A stretch of 5,540 nucleotides of DNA. It comes from CAZYMF01 sp964648215. GTDB lineage: Bacteria; Desulfobacterota; Binatia; HRBIN30; JACQVA1. How positions within the stretch are numbered: the first letter of the stretch is position 1; every line of letters begins with the position of its first letter. The notes under the pieces are model-generated. The model was not told the DNA's origin. It saw only the letters and a list, made by a program, of their open reading frames with translations, and ran no database searches. Shown here piece by piece: positions 1 to 4,781 of this stretch. The position numbers and the translations under genes are program-made. The DNA is taken from positions 1 through 5,540 of the forward strand of contig CAZYMF010000283.1 in the NCBI GenBank assembly GCA_964648215.1, written 5' to 3'.

Positions 1-62
1 ATTGCGGGGCGACGCAAGGACTTCCACCTTGAGAACGTGTTGGATTGCTGCCGGTGTTAGGC
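1..62 (+). other. 3' tail of a preceding attC site (partial)
   Basis: A GTTAGGC heptamer at 56-62 fits the attC R' consensus GTTRRRY and lies 50 bp before the first cassette gene, where the previous cassette's attC should end. The upstream 55 bases do not resemble attC1-3 and the other arm is outside the window, so folding cannot be tested. The R'' box of attC1 (GCCCAAC, 445-451) complements this R' box in 6 of 7 positions, as expected when R' RRRY bases belong to the following cassette. Confidence 0.45.
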
Positions 63-111
63 TGCGGGCGACGCTCTGCCAACCTGTTATGCTGGTCAGT
101 TCAATTATGAG

Positions 112-399
112 TTGGGCGGCACGTACCTCCTTTTCGGGCTCAAGATGCTAGCCTTGATCCGCGTGTTGTTCGGTAGCGCATTCTTCGGCGCCTCTGTTGC
201 CCTGTTCGCCACGAAGCCGACCCTCCGGGTATCGGCTACCGGTGGCATGGTCGTCGGACTGGCTGGAGTGCTCTCGGGATGGTCTCAGGTGGTTGAGGGG
301 GAGTGGAACTCTGCGCAGTTCCAGCTTGCCTGCTTGTTGCTCGTGCTAGGCGTCGCGATTGGCGCAGTGGGAACCCACCGCTCACGAAAGCAGAGGTAG
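112..399 (+). CDS. small three-helix membrane protein of unknown function (cassette 1)
   Basis: This is the only plausible gene between the first R' box and attC1, on the same strand as the other cassette genes. The product is 95 aa from a TTG at 112, or 84 aa from the ATG at 145. The ATG version begins directly with a hydrophobic segment and may be the real start, since neither start has a convincing Shine-Dalgarno. Three hydrophobic segments are visible in 95-aa numbering, about 13-33, 39-57 and 69-87, followed by a basic tail HRSRKQR that probably faces the cytoplasm. There is no signal peptidase site and no catalytic motif. I do not recognise a family. Small membrane proteins of unknown role are common cassette cargo. 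Coding status rests on position, strand and hydrophobic periodicity; function is unknown. Confidence 0.6.
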   Translation: MGGTYLLFGLKMLALIRVLFGSAFFGASVALFATKPTLRVSATGGMVVGLAGVLSGWSQVVEGEWNSAQFQLACLLLVLGVAIGAVGTHRSRKQR

Positions 400-444
400 A
401 AGCAACCATCGTCCGGCGCGCAAAGACGCGGTTGCCGGCATGCC

Positions 445-578
445 GCCCAACAAGCGCTTGCTGCTGACGGGCGCCCGCTAGCGAGCCGCTCACTCGCGTG
501 GTAGGCTCCTCGGTAGCGTCGTTTGATTAGACGTTGCTGCTGGCTGGGGCCCGCAGCAGAACCGCGAACACGTTAGAC
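445..578 (+). other. attC: attC1 integron recombination site, 134 bp, intact
   Basis: The site runs from R'' GCCCAAC (445-451) to R' GTTAGAC (572-578). The arms are imperfect inverted repeats: CTTGCTGCTG near the left end faces CAGCAG at 555-560, and further pairing (ACGGGC with GCCCG) continues inward. It begins 45 bp after the cassette 1 stop and ends 34 bp before hicB. It shares most of its sequence with attC2 and clearly resembles attC3. The R' box plus flank (572-584) is a perfect 13-base reverse complement of 1033-1045 at the start of attC2. This is the expected signature that these bases travel with cassette 2. The crossover point is between G572 and T573. Confidence 0.9.
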
Positions 579-612
579 GGCAGCACCGTCGGCCATTAGA
601 TTACGGTCAGGT

Positions 613-819
613 ATGAACTTCAACATTGAACTCGAGCGCGAAGACGACGGCCGCTGGATCGCGGAAGTACCGGATCTACCGGGCGTTCTTGCGTACGGTC
701 GAGACCGGGACGATGCCATCGCGCACGTGCAAGCCCTTGCATTGCGCGTCTTGGCTGATCGCCTCGAGCACCATGAAGCGGCGCCGAGCCTCTTGAGCGT
801 CAGCTTCAAGGCGGCGTGA
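613..819 (+). CDS. hicB: HicB-family antitoxin, short form (cassette 2)
   Basis: A 68-aa protein with the HicB fold signature: an N-terminal strand (MNFNIELE), an acidic turn, the core EVPDLPGVLAYGRDRDDAIA at about 18-37, then a helix rich in Ala and Leu. In the family this partial RNase H-like domain binds and neutralises the HicA toxin. There is no room for the C-terminal DNA-binding domain seen in longer HicB proteins, so direct autoregulation is uncertain. The stop overlaps the hicA start by four bases (GTGA at 816-819), implying translational coupling. Antitoxin precedes toxin. The start ATG has only a weak ribosome binding site. The short leader to the attC1 R' box (about 35 bp) is typical of cassettes. 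Toxin-antitoxin pairs are common in large arrays, where they are thought to stabilise the array. Confidence 0.87.
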   Translation: MNFNIELEREDDGRWIAEVPDLPGVLAYGRDRDDAIAHVQALALRVLADRLEHHEAAPSLLSVSFKAA

Positions 820-1028
820 GCGTCTGGCGGGCCGCTAAGGCACGGCGGGTTCTCGCCTCCCTCCTCCGGATTGGCTGGACCATCAAACGCGAAACTGGTT
901 CACACCGGACGCTGGCGCGGGAGGGCTGGTCGGATTTCGTATTCGCGTTCCATGACAACGTCGAGATTGGCCCCCGGATGCTGGCCCGAATCGCCAAGCG
1001 AACTGGTTTGACGCCGGAGGATCTCTGA
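816..1028 (+). CDS. hicA: HicA-family mRNA interferase toxin (cassette 2)
   Basis: A 70-aa protein starting at GTG 816 inside the hicB stop. It has the features of HicA toxins: an N-terminal helix (AAKARRVLASLLRIGW), then TIKRETGSHRTL with the conserved catalytic histidine H30 in the GSH motif, a beta segment (FVFAFHDN), and a C-terminal helix ending KRTGLTPEDL. HicA members have a double-stranded-RNA-binding-like fold and cleave mRNA independently of the ribosome until bound by HicB. The length is normal and the catalytic His is present, so the toxin looks intact. The R'' box of attC2 begins 11 bp after the stop, confirming it as the last gene of its cassette. Confidence 0.88.
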   Translation: MSVWRAAKARRVLASLLRIGWTIKRETGSHRTLAREGWSDFVFAFHDNVEIGPRMLARIAKRTGLTPEDL

Positions 1029-1038
1029 GGAAGCTGCC

Positions 1039-1117
1039 GTCTAACGGGCGCTTGCTGCTGACGGGCGCACGCTAGCGAGCCGCCCACTCGCGTGGTAGGC
1101 TCCTCGGTAGCGTCGTT
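1039..1117 (+). other. attC: attC2, left part, interrupted by IS-A
   Basis: It begins with R'' GTCTAAC (1039-1045), the exact complement of the attC1 R' box, and then follows attC1 closely to CGTCGTT at 1111-1117. There the similarity stops and IS-A begins. The missing remainder resumes at 2679. Joining 1039-1117 to 2679-2731 gives 132 bp that aligns with attC1 (134 bp) through the junction. The break lies near the tip of the folded attC hairpin, between the two arms. Confidence 0.88.
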
Positions 1118-1120
1118 CTA

Positions 1121-1126
1121 TGAGAG
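1121..1126 (+). repeat. IS-A subterminal inverted repeat, transposase 3' end
   Basis: TGAGAG here is inverted as CTCTCA at 2664-2669. Counting one more matched position (TGAGAGAG against TGAGAGCG on the opposite strand) gives 7 of 8. It is very short, and is supported mainly by its position 3 bp inside the attC junction. Confidence 0.5.
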
Positions 1127-1153
1127 AGATTGGCAAGGGCACACTCCGCAGTC

Positions 1154-1189
1154 GCTGATTGCGGGGATTTCTTTTCCCGGACAATCAGC
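1154..1189. terminator. strong hairpin near the end of IS-A, possible terminator
   Basis: GCTGATTG (1154-1161) pairs perfectly with CAATCAGC (1182-1189). CGGG (1161-1164, overlapping by one base) can extend pairing with CCCG (1176-1179) across a small bulge. On the + strand it is followed by CCTTTTCCCTT, a weak T-rich tract. That would stop array transcription entering the element antisense to its guide RNA. On the - strand there is no T tract, so for transposase or guide-RNA transcripts it is at best a stabilising end. A second small hairpin (GCGGG/CCCGC, 1201-1216) follows. Confidence 0.4.
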
Positions 1190-1325
1190 CCTTTTCCCTT
1201 GCGGGACGACGCCCGCCGGTGCTGCTGGGTGTGCGACGCCGTTTGCTTCCGCACGTTCACCTCCCGTGAGCTCCCGATTCCCTCCGGACGATTCCAAGCG
1301 CCACTTGAGACGCACGCGCGCGTGC

Positions 1326-1466
1326 GCACCATGGTTCTATCTGAGACTCAGCTCGCAGGCTGGCCTGACGCTTCTTCGGGTGCTGCGAGGGGGCCTGGGG
1401 TTTGATGAGTACCTCGGCCACTGCGCGCCGGGCGAAACGACGTGCTCGAGACTGCCCCTCGCACCC
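1326..1466 (-). ncRNA. IS-A bridge RNA (seekRNA), target loop and donor loop
   Basis: Read on the - strand, an outer stem is formed by 1455-1463 with 1384-1392 (TGCGAGGGG/CCCCTCGCA), extendable by three G-C pairs over a 3-nt bulge. It encloses CGTCGTTT (complement of 1435-1442), a small hairpin CGGC...GCCG, and ATCAAAC (complement of 1400-1406). The rebuilt target in attC2 is CGTCGTTTGAT. The first segment is identical to its left part and the second is the complement of its right part (GTTTGAT). A second stem (GCACC/GGTGC, 1379-1383 with 1326-1330) encloses hairpin 1356-1367 and ATAGAAC (1334-1340), the complement of the element's own junction GTTCTAT (1115-1121). This matches the known architecture: target-binding loop, then donor-binding loop. 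The other donor guide (about 1368-1377) matches poorly. RNA ends are unknown. Confidence 0.72.
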
Positions 1467-1531
1467 TCGTCCCGAATCCGGAGCCGCCAGCAAGGGAACG
1501 CGCCCGCACCGGTGGCCTCGAGATCCCGGGG

Positions 1532-2596
1532 CTAGTGCGCCTGCACCGTCAGCTGCGCGGGATCGTAGCGCGCTCCTTTCTTCCATAGCCGCAGCGCGAT
1601 CGCCGCCACCTTCCGAGCCAGCGTCACGCGCGCCAACGCCTCGGCCATCCCGCCTGCCACGCGGGCCCGATACCAGTCTTGCAGCGGCCCGGGCCGGCTC
1701 TTGGCCGCCGTCGCCGCGCCCTTGAACACCGCCTTCAGCACGGGATGGTGATTGCGGTTCAGCCCGCGCGTCAGCGGGGCGCGGCGCCGCCGTACCGGGC
1801 GCCCGCCTTCCCAGCCGTATTCAGCCGACGTCTTCGTCACCACCGCGAATCCGGCGTACGCCCACAAATGCCGCTTCGTCCGAAACCGCCACGGCGTCTT
1901 CATCGTGGCCAGCAACAACGCCACCCGTACCGGCCCGAAAAACGGGATCGAGATCAACACCGCCCACGCCGGATCCCGCCGCGCTTCCGCCACCATCGCG
2001 GCTTTCGCCTGCGGGCGGAGTTCCCGCACGACATCCAGCTCCCGATACAACGCCCCGGCGCGGAACCGCACCCCACGCTCCGGCAGGCGCGCCAACCATT
2101 CCTCTCGAGCGCTCGGGTGATAGATCCGCTTCCCCGGGGCCCGGATTCCCCGGGCGCGGAACAGCGCCTTCAGACGCTGCATCACGCGCGTTCCATCCTC
2201 CACCAGATTGGTGTAGGCCCGGGTGAGCTCCTGCAACGCGACCCGCTCATGGCTGCCGTGGTAGACTGGGCGCAGCTCGCCCCGCCGCAGCCGATCCGCC
2301 AGGACCGCCGCATCCATCCGATCGCCCTTGTTGCCCTGCCGCCGTTCCCCGCGCTGGTCACACACCACCACGCGATCCACCACCGGCAGGAGCAGATCGT
2401 GCATCCACTGCGCCTGGGTCCCCTCCTCCAACGCCACCTGGATCGTGCCCCGCATCCCCCGGAAAAACTCCACCACCGCTGCCCCCTCGGTGGGCAGAAT
2501 GGCCTCGGCAATCACCCGCCCACTGTCCGCCCGCACACATGCCACCGTGGTTGCCTGATGCACGTCGAGTCCCACATGTTTCGTGGTGCGTTTCAT
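1532..2596 (-). CDS. IS110-family DEDD transposase of IS-A
   Basis: A 354-aa protein. The ATG at 2596 is chosen because AAGGAG (2610-2605) lies 8 nt upstream and the family start VGLDVH follows at once. The open frame continues upstream to 2758, but that extension would be encoded partly by attC2 DNA outside the element. N-terminal RuvC-like domain: D11 in GLDVH, E57 in ALEEG, and D92/D95 in KGDRMDA supply the DEDD set. A helical middle (about 120-205) follows, then the C-terminal domain beginning ISIPFFGP (216-222), with YAGFAVVTKTSAEYGW at 247-262. S257 is the likely nucleophilic serine of this family. Catalytic motifs are all present and no frameshift is seen, so it is probably active. In the family the enzyme recombines a circular element into DNA chosen by a bridge RNA. 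It is antisense to the cassettes. Confidence 0.93.
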   Translation of the reverse strand: MKRTTKHVGLDVHQATTVACVRADSGRVIAEAILPTEGAAVVEFFRGMRGTIQVALEEGTQAQWMHDLLLPVVDRVVVCDQRGERRQGNKGDRMDAAVLADRLRRGELRPVYHGSHERVALQELTRAYTNLVEDGTRVMQRLKALFRARGIRAPGKRIYHPSAREEWLARLPERGVRFRAGALYRELDVVRELRPQAKAAMVAEARRDPAWAVLISIPFFGPVRVALLLATMKTPWRFRTKRHLWAYAGFAVVTKTSAEYGWEGGRPVRRRRAPLTRGLNRNHHPVLKAVFKGAATAAKSRPGPLQDWYRARVAGGMAEALARVTLARKVAAIALRLWKKGARYDPAQLTVQAH

Positions 2597-2621
2597 GAGA
2601 GCCGCTCCTTGCCGCTGAGGT

Positions 2622-2646
2622 CCATGCTGCTTCGACACCTGCATGG
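2622..2646 (-). other. hairpin in the 5' leader of the IS-A transposase
   Basis: CCATGC (2622-2627) and GCATGG (2641-2646) form a 6-bp inverted repeat, with a competing TGCTGC/GCAGCA pairing overlapping it. It lies about 12-40 nt upstream of the ribosome binding site on the - strand, so it could limit read-through translation from flanking DNA, as in other IS leaders. That role is inference; only the pairing is seen. Confidence 0.3.
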
Positions 2647-2663
2647 TAGCAGCAAGGGGCGCG

Positions 2664-2669
2664 CTCTCA
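2664..2669 (-). repeat. IS-A subterminal inverted repeat, transposase 5' end
   Basis: CTCTCA is the partner of TGAGAG at 1121-1126. It lies 5 bp (ATATG-side) inside the CGTT junction copy at 2675-2678. The asymmetric offset from the two ends is usual for IS1111-type elements. Confidence 0.5.
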
Positions 2670-2678
2670 ATATGCGTT

Positions 2679-2731
2679 TGATACACGTTGCTGCTGGCTG
2701 GGCCCGCAGCAGAACCGCCAACACGTTGAGC
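2679..2731 (+). other. attC: attC2, right part
   Basis: From TGATACACGTTGCTGC onward the sequence follows attC1 (TGATTAGACGTTGCTGC) to the R' box GTTGAGC (2725-2731). CGTT at 2675-2678 is the ambiguous junction. It ends 20 bp before the cassette 3 start codon. R' GTTGAGC complements the attC3 R'' box GCCCAAC in 6 of 7 positions, the mismatch being a G.T-type pair. Confidence 0.88.
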
Positions 2732-2751
2732 GGCTTCCGAGGATCCATGGG

Positions 2752-3471
2752 ATGACACACTTTGAAGATCTCTCGCCGTGCGACTACTTCGGCGAGGAGT
2801 ACACAGCGACTTTCCGAGCGGTAGGCTGGTTGGACGAATGCCATCCTTATACCAATGGGGACCCCGGCCCCGAGGTATTCGCCAAGATGGCGAAGCTCGC
2901 GACAGACGGCTGGCAACTCGTGAAGTTCATGGGTTGGCACAGTTGCACGCTGTGTCGCTACGACCACACGCGTAGCGTTCGGAATCTCTTCGTACCCGCT
3001 GGCAAGGTGTTTTACGTCGCCCCGGAAGCCATCCTTCACTACGTTGCCGCGCATGGCTACGGGCCTCCCCACGAGTTCTGCCAAGCGGTCCTGGAATGCC
3101 CGCCAGTGGGCTCCGACGGTTACATCGAGGCAATCCGCGAAACAGAGTGGGCTACGGTCGTCCACCGGCAACTTGTCGAAGACGAGGAGGAACTCACACT
3201 TGACGACATACTTCGGATTCACCACGGCGCGCAGCTGAGTTCAGTGGCTTTTTCCGCTGCCAAACTCGCACGTGATGAGATCGAGGCATTCAGGCATCTC
3301 AACGGTCGGTATCCGGCAAGTATCCAAGAGGCGCAGAGCGTGCTTGCTCGATTCGGCGACCTACGCTACCAACTCTCCGACGAGGGATACGTTCTAGAAT
3401 TGGGCGGCACAGCAGAGGAGCCGCTGGTAGACCGTTACGCTTCGGGATCCAAGTTTTGGACGATCCAATAG
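2752..3471 (+). CDS. uncharacterised HxCxxC protein with C-terminal extension (cassette 3)
   Basis: A 239-aa protein from ATG 2752, with GAGG (2739-2742) 9 nt upstream. Residues 1-130 match the cassette 4 protein throughout: DLSPCDYF (6-13), VGWLDECHPY (24-33), W54, GWHSCTLC (61-68), NLFVPAGKVFYVAPEAILHYV (78-98), H101, YGPPHEFC (103-110) and CPPVGSDGY (116-124). H63, C65, C68, H96 and H101 are shared and could bind a metal; this is inference. The pattern recalls a family of uncharacterised bacterial proteins with VGWL, HxCxxC and YxAPxLIxHYV motifs (I believe a DUF, possibly DUF7919, unverified). Residues about 131-239 have no counterpart in cassette 4. They include FRHLNGRYPASIQEAQ and LSDEGYVLELGG, which resemble the C-terminal domain of pseudopilin-like proteins. 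No signal peptide or membrane helix is seen. Function unknown. Confidence 0.85.
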   Translation: MTHFEDLSPCDYFGEEYTATFRAVGWLDECHPYTNGDPGPEVFAKMAKLATDGWQLVKFMGWHSCTLCRYDHTRSVRNLFVPAGKVFYVAPEAILHYVAAHGYGPPHEFCQAVLECPPVGSDGYIEAIRETEWATVVHRQLVEDEEELTLDDILRIHHGAQLSSVAFSAAKLARDEIEAFRHLNGRYPASIQEAQSVLARFGDLRYQLSDEGYVLELGGTAEEPLVDRYASGSKFWTIQ

Positions 3472-3483
3472 CATACCTGAGCC

Positions 3484-3614
3484 GCCCAACACGCGCTTGC
3501 TGCCGTCGGGCGCACGGTAGCACGCTGCTCACTCGCTTGGTAGACTCCGTGTGAGCGTCGCTTGATCGGATGTTGCTGCTGGACGGGCTTGCAGCAGAAG
3601 CGCAAGCACGTTAG
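3484..3614 (+). other. attC: attC3, interrupted by IS-B inside its R' box
   Basis: R'' GCCCAAC (3484-3490) begins 12 bp after the cassette 3 stop. The site follows attC1 and attC2 with scattered differences, including CGCTTGCTGC, GCGTCGCTTGAT and the GTTGCTGCTGGACGGGC right arm. It reaches GCACGTTAG at 3606-3614 and then breaks. The last two R' bases (GC) are at 4784-4785, past IS-B. The rebuilt site is 133 bp with R' GTTAGGC, the exact complement of the attC4 R'' GCCTAAC (5400-5406). The crossover point G3610/T3611 is still on this side, but R' now reads GTTAGCA, which pairs poorly with R''. Confidence 0.88.
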
Positions 3615-4570
3615 CAACTGTGTTGAACCGCTAGGTCCGGAGCCCTCCAGCGAGCGTTGTCCCGCACCATCGCGTTGAGGATCGTCACCAGCTTCCGCGC
3701 GCACGCGATGAGCGCCACTTTCTTCGGCTTCCCCGCCGCGATCAGCCGCTCGTAGAACACCTTCAGCTGCGGATTCCAGCGCCGTCCACAGAGCGCTGCC
3801 AAGAACAGGGCGGTCCGCACGGGGGCCCGACCCCCGTACACCATCCGCCGCCCGCGCAGCTTCCCACTGTCGCGCGCCAACGGGGCCACCCCGACCAGCG
3901 TGGCGATCTGCTTGTGGCTGAGGGTCCCGAGCTCGGGCAACTCGCCCAGCAACGTGCAGCTGACCACCGGCCCCACCCCCGGCACACTCCGCAGCAGATC
4001 ATCCTTCGCGCGCCACACCGGACTCCCCTCGATCTGCGCCGTCAGCTCCCCCGTGACGTCGTCGAGTTGGCGCTCGAGCCACCGGATGTGCCGCTGAATC
4101 CCCCGGTGCAGCGGCCGCGGCGCAAACCCGAGCCGGTTCTTCTCGGCCACCAGCATCTCCAGCACTTGGCGCCGCCGCGTGAGCAACGCGTCCAGTAACT
4201 GCGTCGTCGCATCCCCCAGCGGGCGGGGGGTCGGGCGCACCCGCTCGGCGAACAACGCCCGGATCCCCGCATCGAGCCGATCCGTCTTCGCCAACTGCCC
4301 CGTGCTCTTCGCGAAGTCCCGCACCTGCCGCGGATTCGCCACCACCACCGGCACGCCCGCCGCCGCGAGCGCCGCCACTACCGCGCGCTCAAAGCCCCCC
4401 GTCACCTCACAGACGAGCAACGCTGGCTGGAGCGCGCGCATCCGCGCCGTCAGGGCCGCGACCCCCGCTTCGTCATTCGCCACCTGCCAGCACGCCCCCG
4501 TCGGGCGCACCGCCACGTCCAGCGTCGCCTTCGCCACATCCAGGCCCACGAACCTCGGCTGCTCCATCAT
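3611..4570 (-). CDS. IS110-family DEDD transposase of IS-B
   Basis: A 319-aa protein. Two tandem ATGs (4570 and 4567) follow a strong AAGGAGG (4585-4579), 8 nt upstream of the first; the longer open frame to 4618 lacks such support. N-terminal DEDD domain: D11 in VGLDVAK, E55 in VCEVTGGF, and D97/D100 in KTDRLDA. A coiled-coil-like helical linker occupies about 122-178. The C-terminal transposase domain has the helix-hairpin motif SVPGVGP (195-201), VGVAPLARDSGKLRG (226-240) with probable nucleophile S235, and a helical end. Every expected motif is present. The frame ends at the element boundary: the last sense codon and the T of the TAA stop use the CT core, and the final AA comes from the attC R' box (3611-3613 on the + strand). 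Its 213-nt 5' leader carries the guide RNA. Antisense to the cassettes. Confidence 0.95.
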   Translation of the reverse strand: MMEQPRFVGLDVAKATLDVAVRPTGACWQVANDEAGVAALTARMRALQPALLVCEVTGGFERAVVAALAAAGVPVVVANPRQVRDFAKSTGQLAKTDRLDAGIRALFAERVRPTPRPLGDATTQLLDALLTRRRQVLEMLVAEKNRLGFAPRPLHRGIQRHIRWLERQLDDVTGELTAQIEGSPVWRAKDDLLRSVPGVGPVVSCTLLGELPELGTLSHKQIATLVGVAPLARDSGKLRGRRMVYGGRAPVRTALFLAALCGRRWNPQLKVFYERLIAAGKPKKVALIACARKLVTILNAMVRDNARWRAPDLAVQHSC

Positions 4571-4601
4571 GCGTGCCCCCTCCTTGAACGGCCCCGTCGG
4601 C

Positions 4602-4732
4602 ACCCATCCTTGCCACATGCGGGCTGCCCACCCCGGTCAACTGTTCGGGCTCTCGATGAGTCCTGTCGGCGAGCGACGCCCTCGCTAACGTGCGGTCTCT
4701 TGGACCCTAGGCACCACGGGCTATCGCTCGCC
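4602..4732 (-). ncRNA. IS-B bridge RNA, target loop and donor loop
   Basis: On the - strand a perfect 9-bp stem (GGCGAGCGA/TCGCTCGCC, 4724-4732 with 4668-4676) encloses GGTGCCTA (4715-4708), a hairpin GGTC-CAAGA-GACC (4706-4694), and GCACGTTAG (4693-4685). The rebuilt target in the same orientation is GCTGC-CT-AACGTGC. The first segment matches left half plus core in 7 of 8 positions; the second is the perfect 9-nt complement of core plus right half. Downstream, a 7-bp stem with one wobble (ACTCATC/GATGGGT, 4655-4661 with 4602-4608) encloses ACAGTTG (4644-4638), identical to the element's own 3' terminal seven bases (3615-3621), a GTGGG/CCCGC hairpin, and CAAG (4612-4609), complement of core plus the first two bases of the other end. 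This is the target-loop then donor-loop layout of IS110 bridge RNAs. The 5' end probably lies between 4732 and 4783. Not checked by folding software. Confidence 0.8.
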
Positions 4733-4757
4733 GCAATCTGTGCGCAGTTTGGGGGAG

Positions 4758-4781
4758 AGTCGATACACAAGTCGATATACA
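4758..4781. repeat. 12-bp tandem repeat at the IS-B left end
   Basis: AGTCGATACACA (4758-4769) is followed directly by AGTCGATATACA (4770-4781), differing at one base. Each copy is followed by AG, the core dinucleotide on the + strand, so the terminus that joins the target exists in two tandem copies. It may also contribute promoter-like A/T-rich sequence for the guide RNA; no clear -35/-10 pair could be assigned. Confidence 0.7.

Larger units (their letters stand above)
1118..2678 (-). mobile_element. IS-A: IS110-family element (IS1111-like branch) inserted in the centre of attC2
   Basis: About 1561 bp lies between the halves of attC2. CGTT occurs at both junctions (1114-1117 and 2675-2678), while uninterrupted attC1 has it once, so either it is the recombination core plus microhomology or a 4-bp duplication. 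Exact ends are therefore uncertain by up to four bases. Short subterminal inverted repeats TGAGAG (1121-1126) and CTCTCA (2664-2669) lie 3 bp and 5-9 bp inside the ends, an IS1111-group trait. One intact DEDD transposase is on the - strand, with a long 3' non-coding region (1118-1531) where IS1111-group elements carry their guide RNA, and only about 80 bp upstream. An IS1111-attC group that targets attC is established knowledge; whether this is a member is inference. Confidence 0.85.

Noticed and set aside
1092..1535. 147-aa and overlapping open frames across the IS-A non-coding region
   Set aside because: Low-complexity composition, start within attC2, no ribosome binding site, and they cover the structured RNA region.
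1679..2755. 358-aa open frame on the + strand
   Set aside because: Antisense to the IS-A transposase, very rich in Arg, Pro and His, with no domain features: a high-GC shadow.
2597..2758. 54-residue N-terminal extension of the IS-A transposase
   Set aside because: It would be encoded partly by attC2 and cassette 3 DNA; the strong ribosome binding site and family start are at 2596.
445..3614. The repeated 130-bp blocks as a CRISPR array or generic dispersed repeat
   Set aside because: Spacing of hundreds to thousands of bases, genes between them, imperfect dyad symmetry and R boxes identify attC sites.
4179..4688. 169-aa open frame on the + strand
   Set aside because: Antisense to the IS-B transposase, Ser/Ala/Arg-rich, no recognisable features.
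4685..4696. GCTAACGTGCGG read first as the far IS-B boundary carrying an attC remnant
   Set aside because: That would leave a 115-bp leader and no shared core. A boundary at 4783 gives matching CT cores, a restored R' box, a 23-bp leader, and makes this segment the guide.
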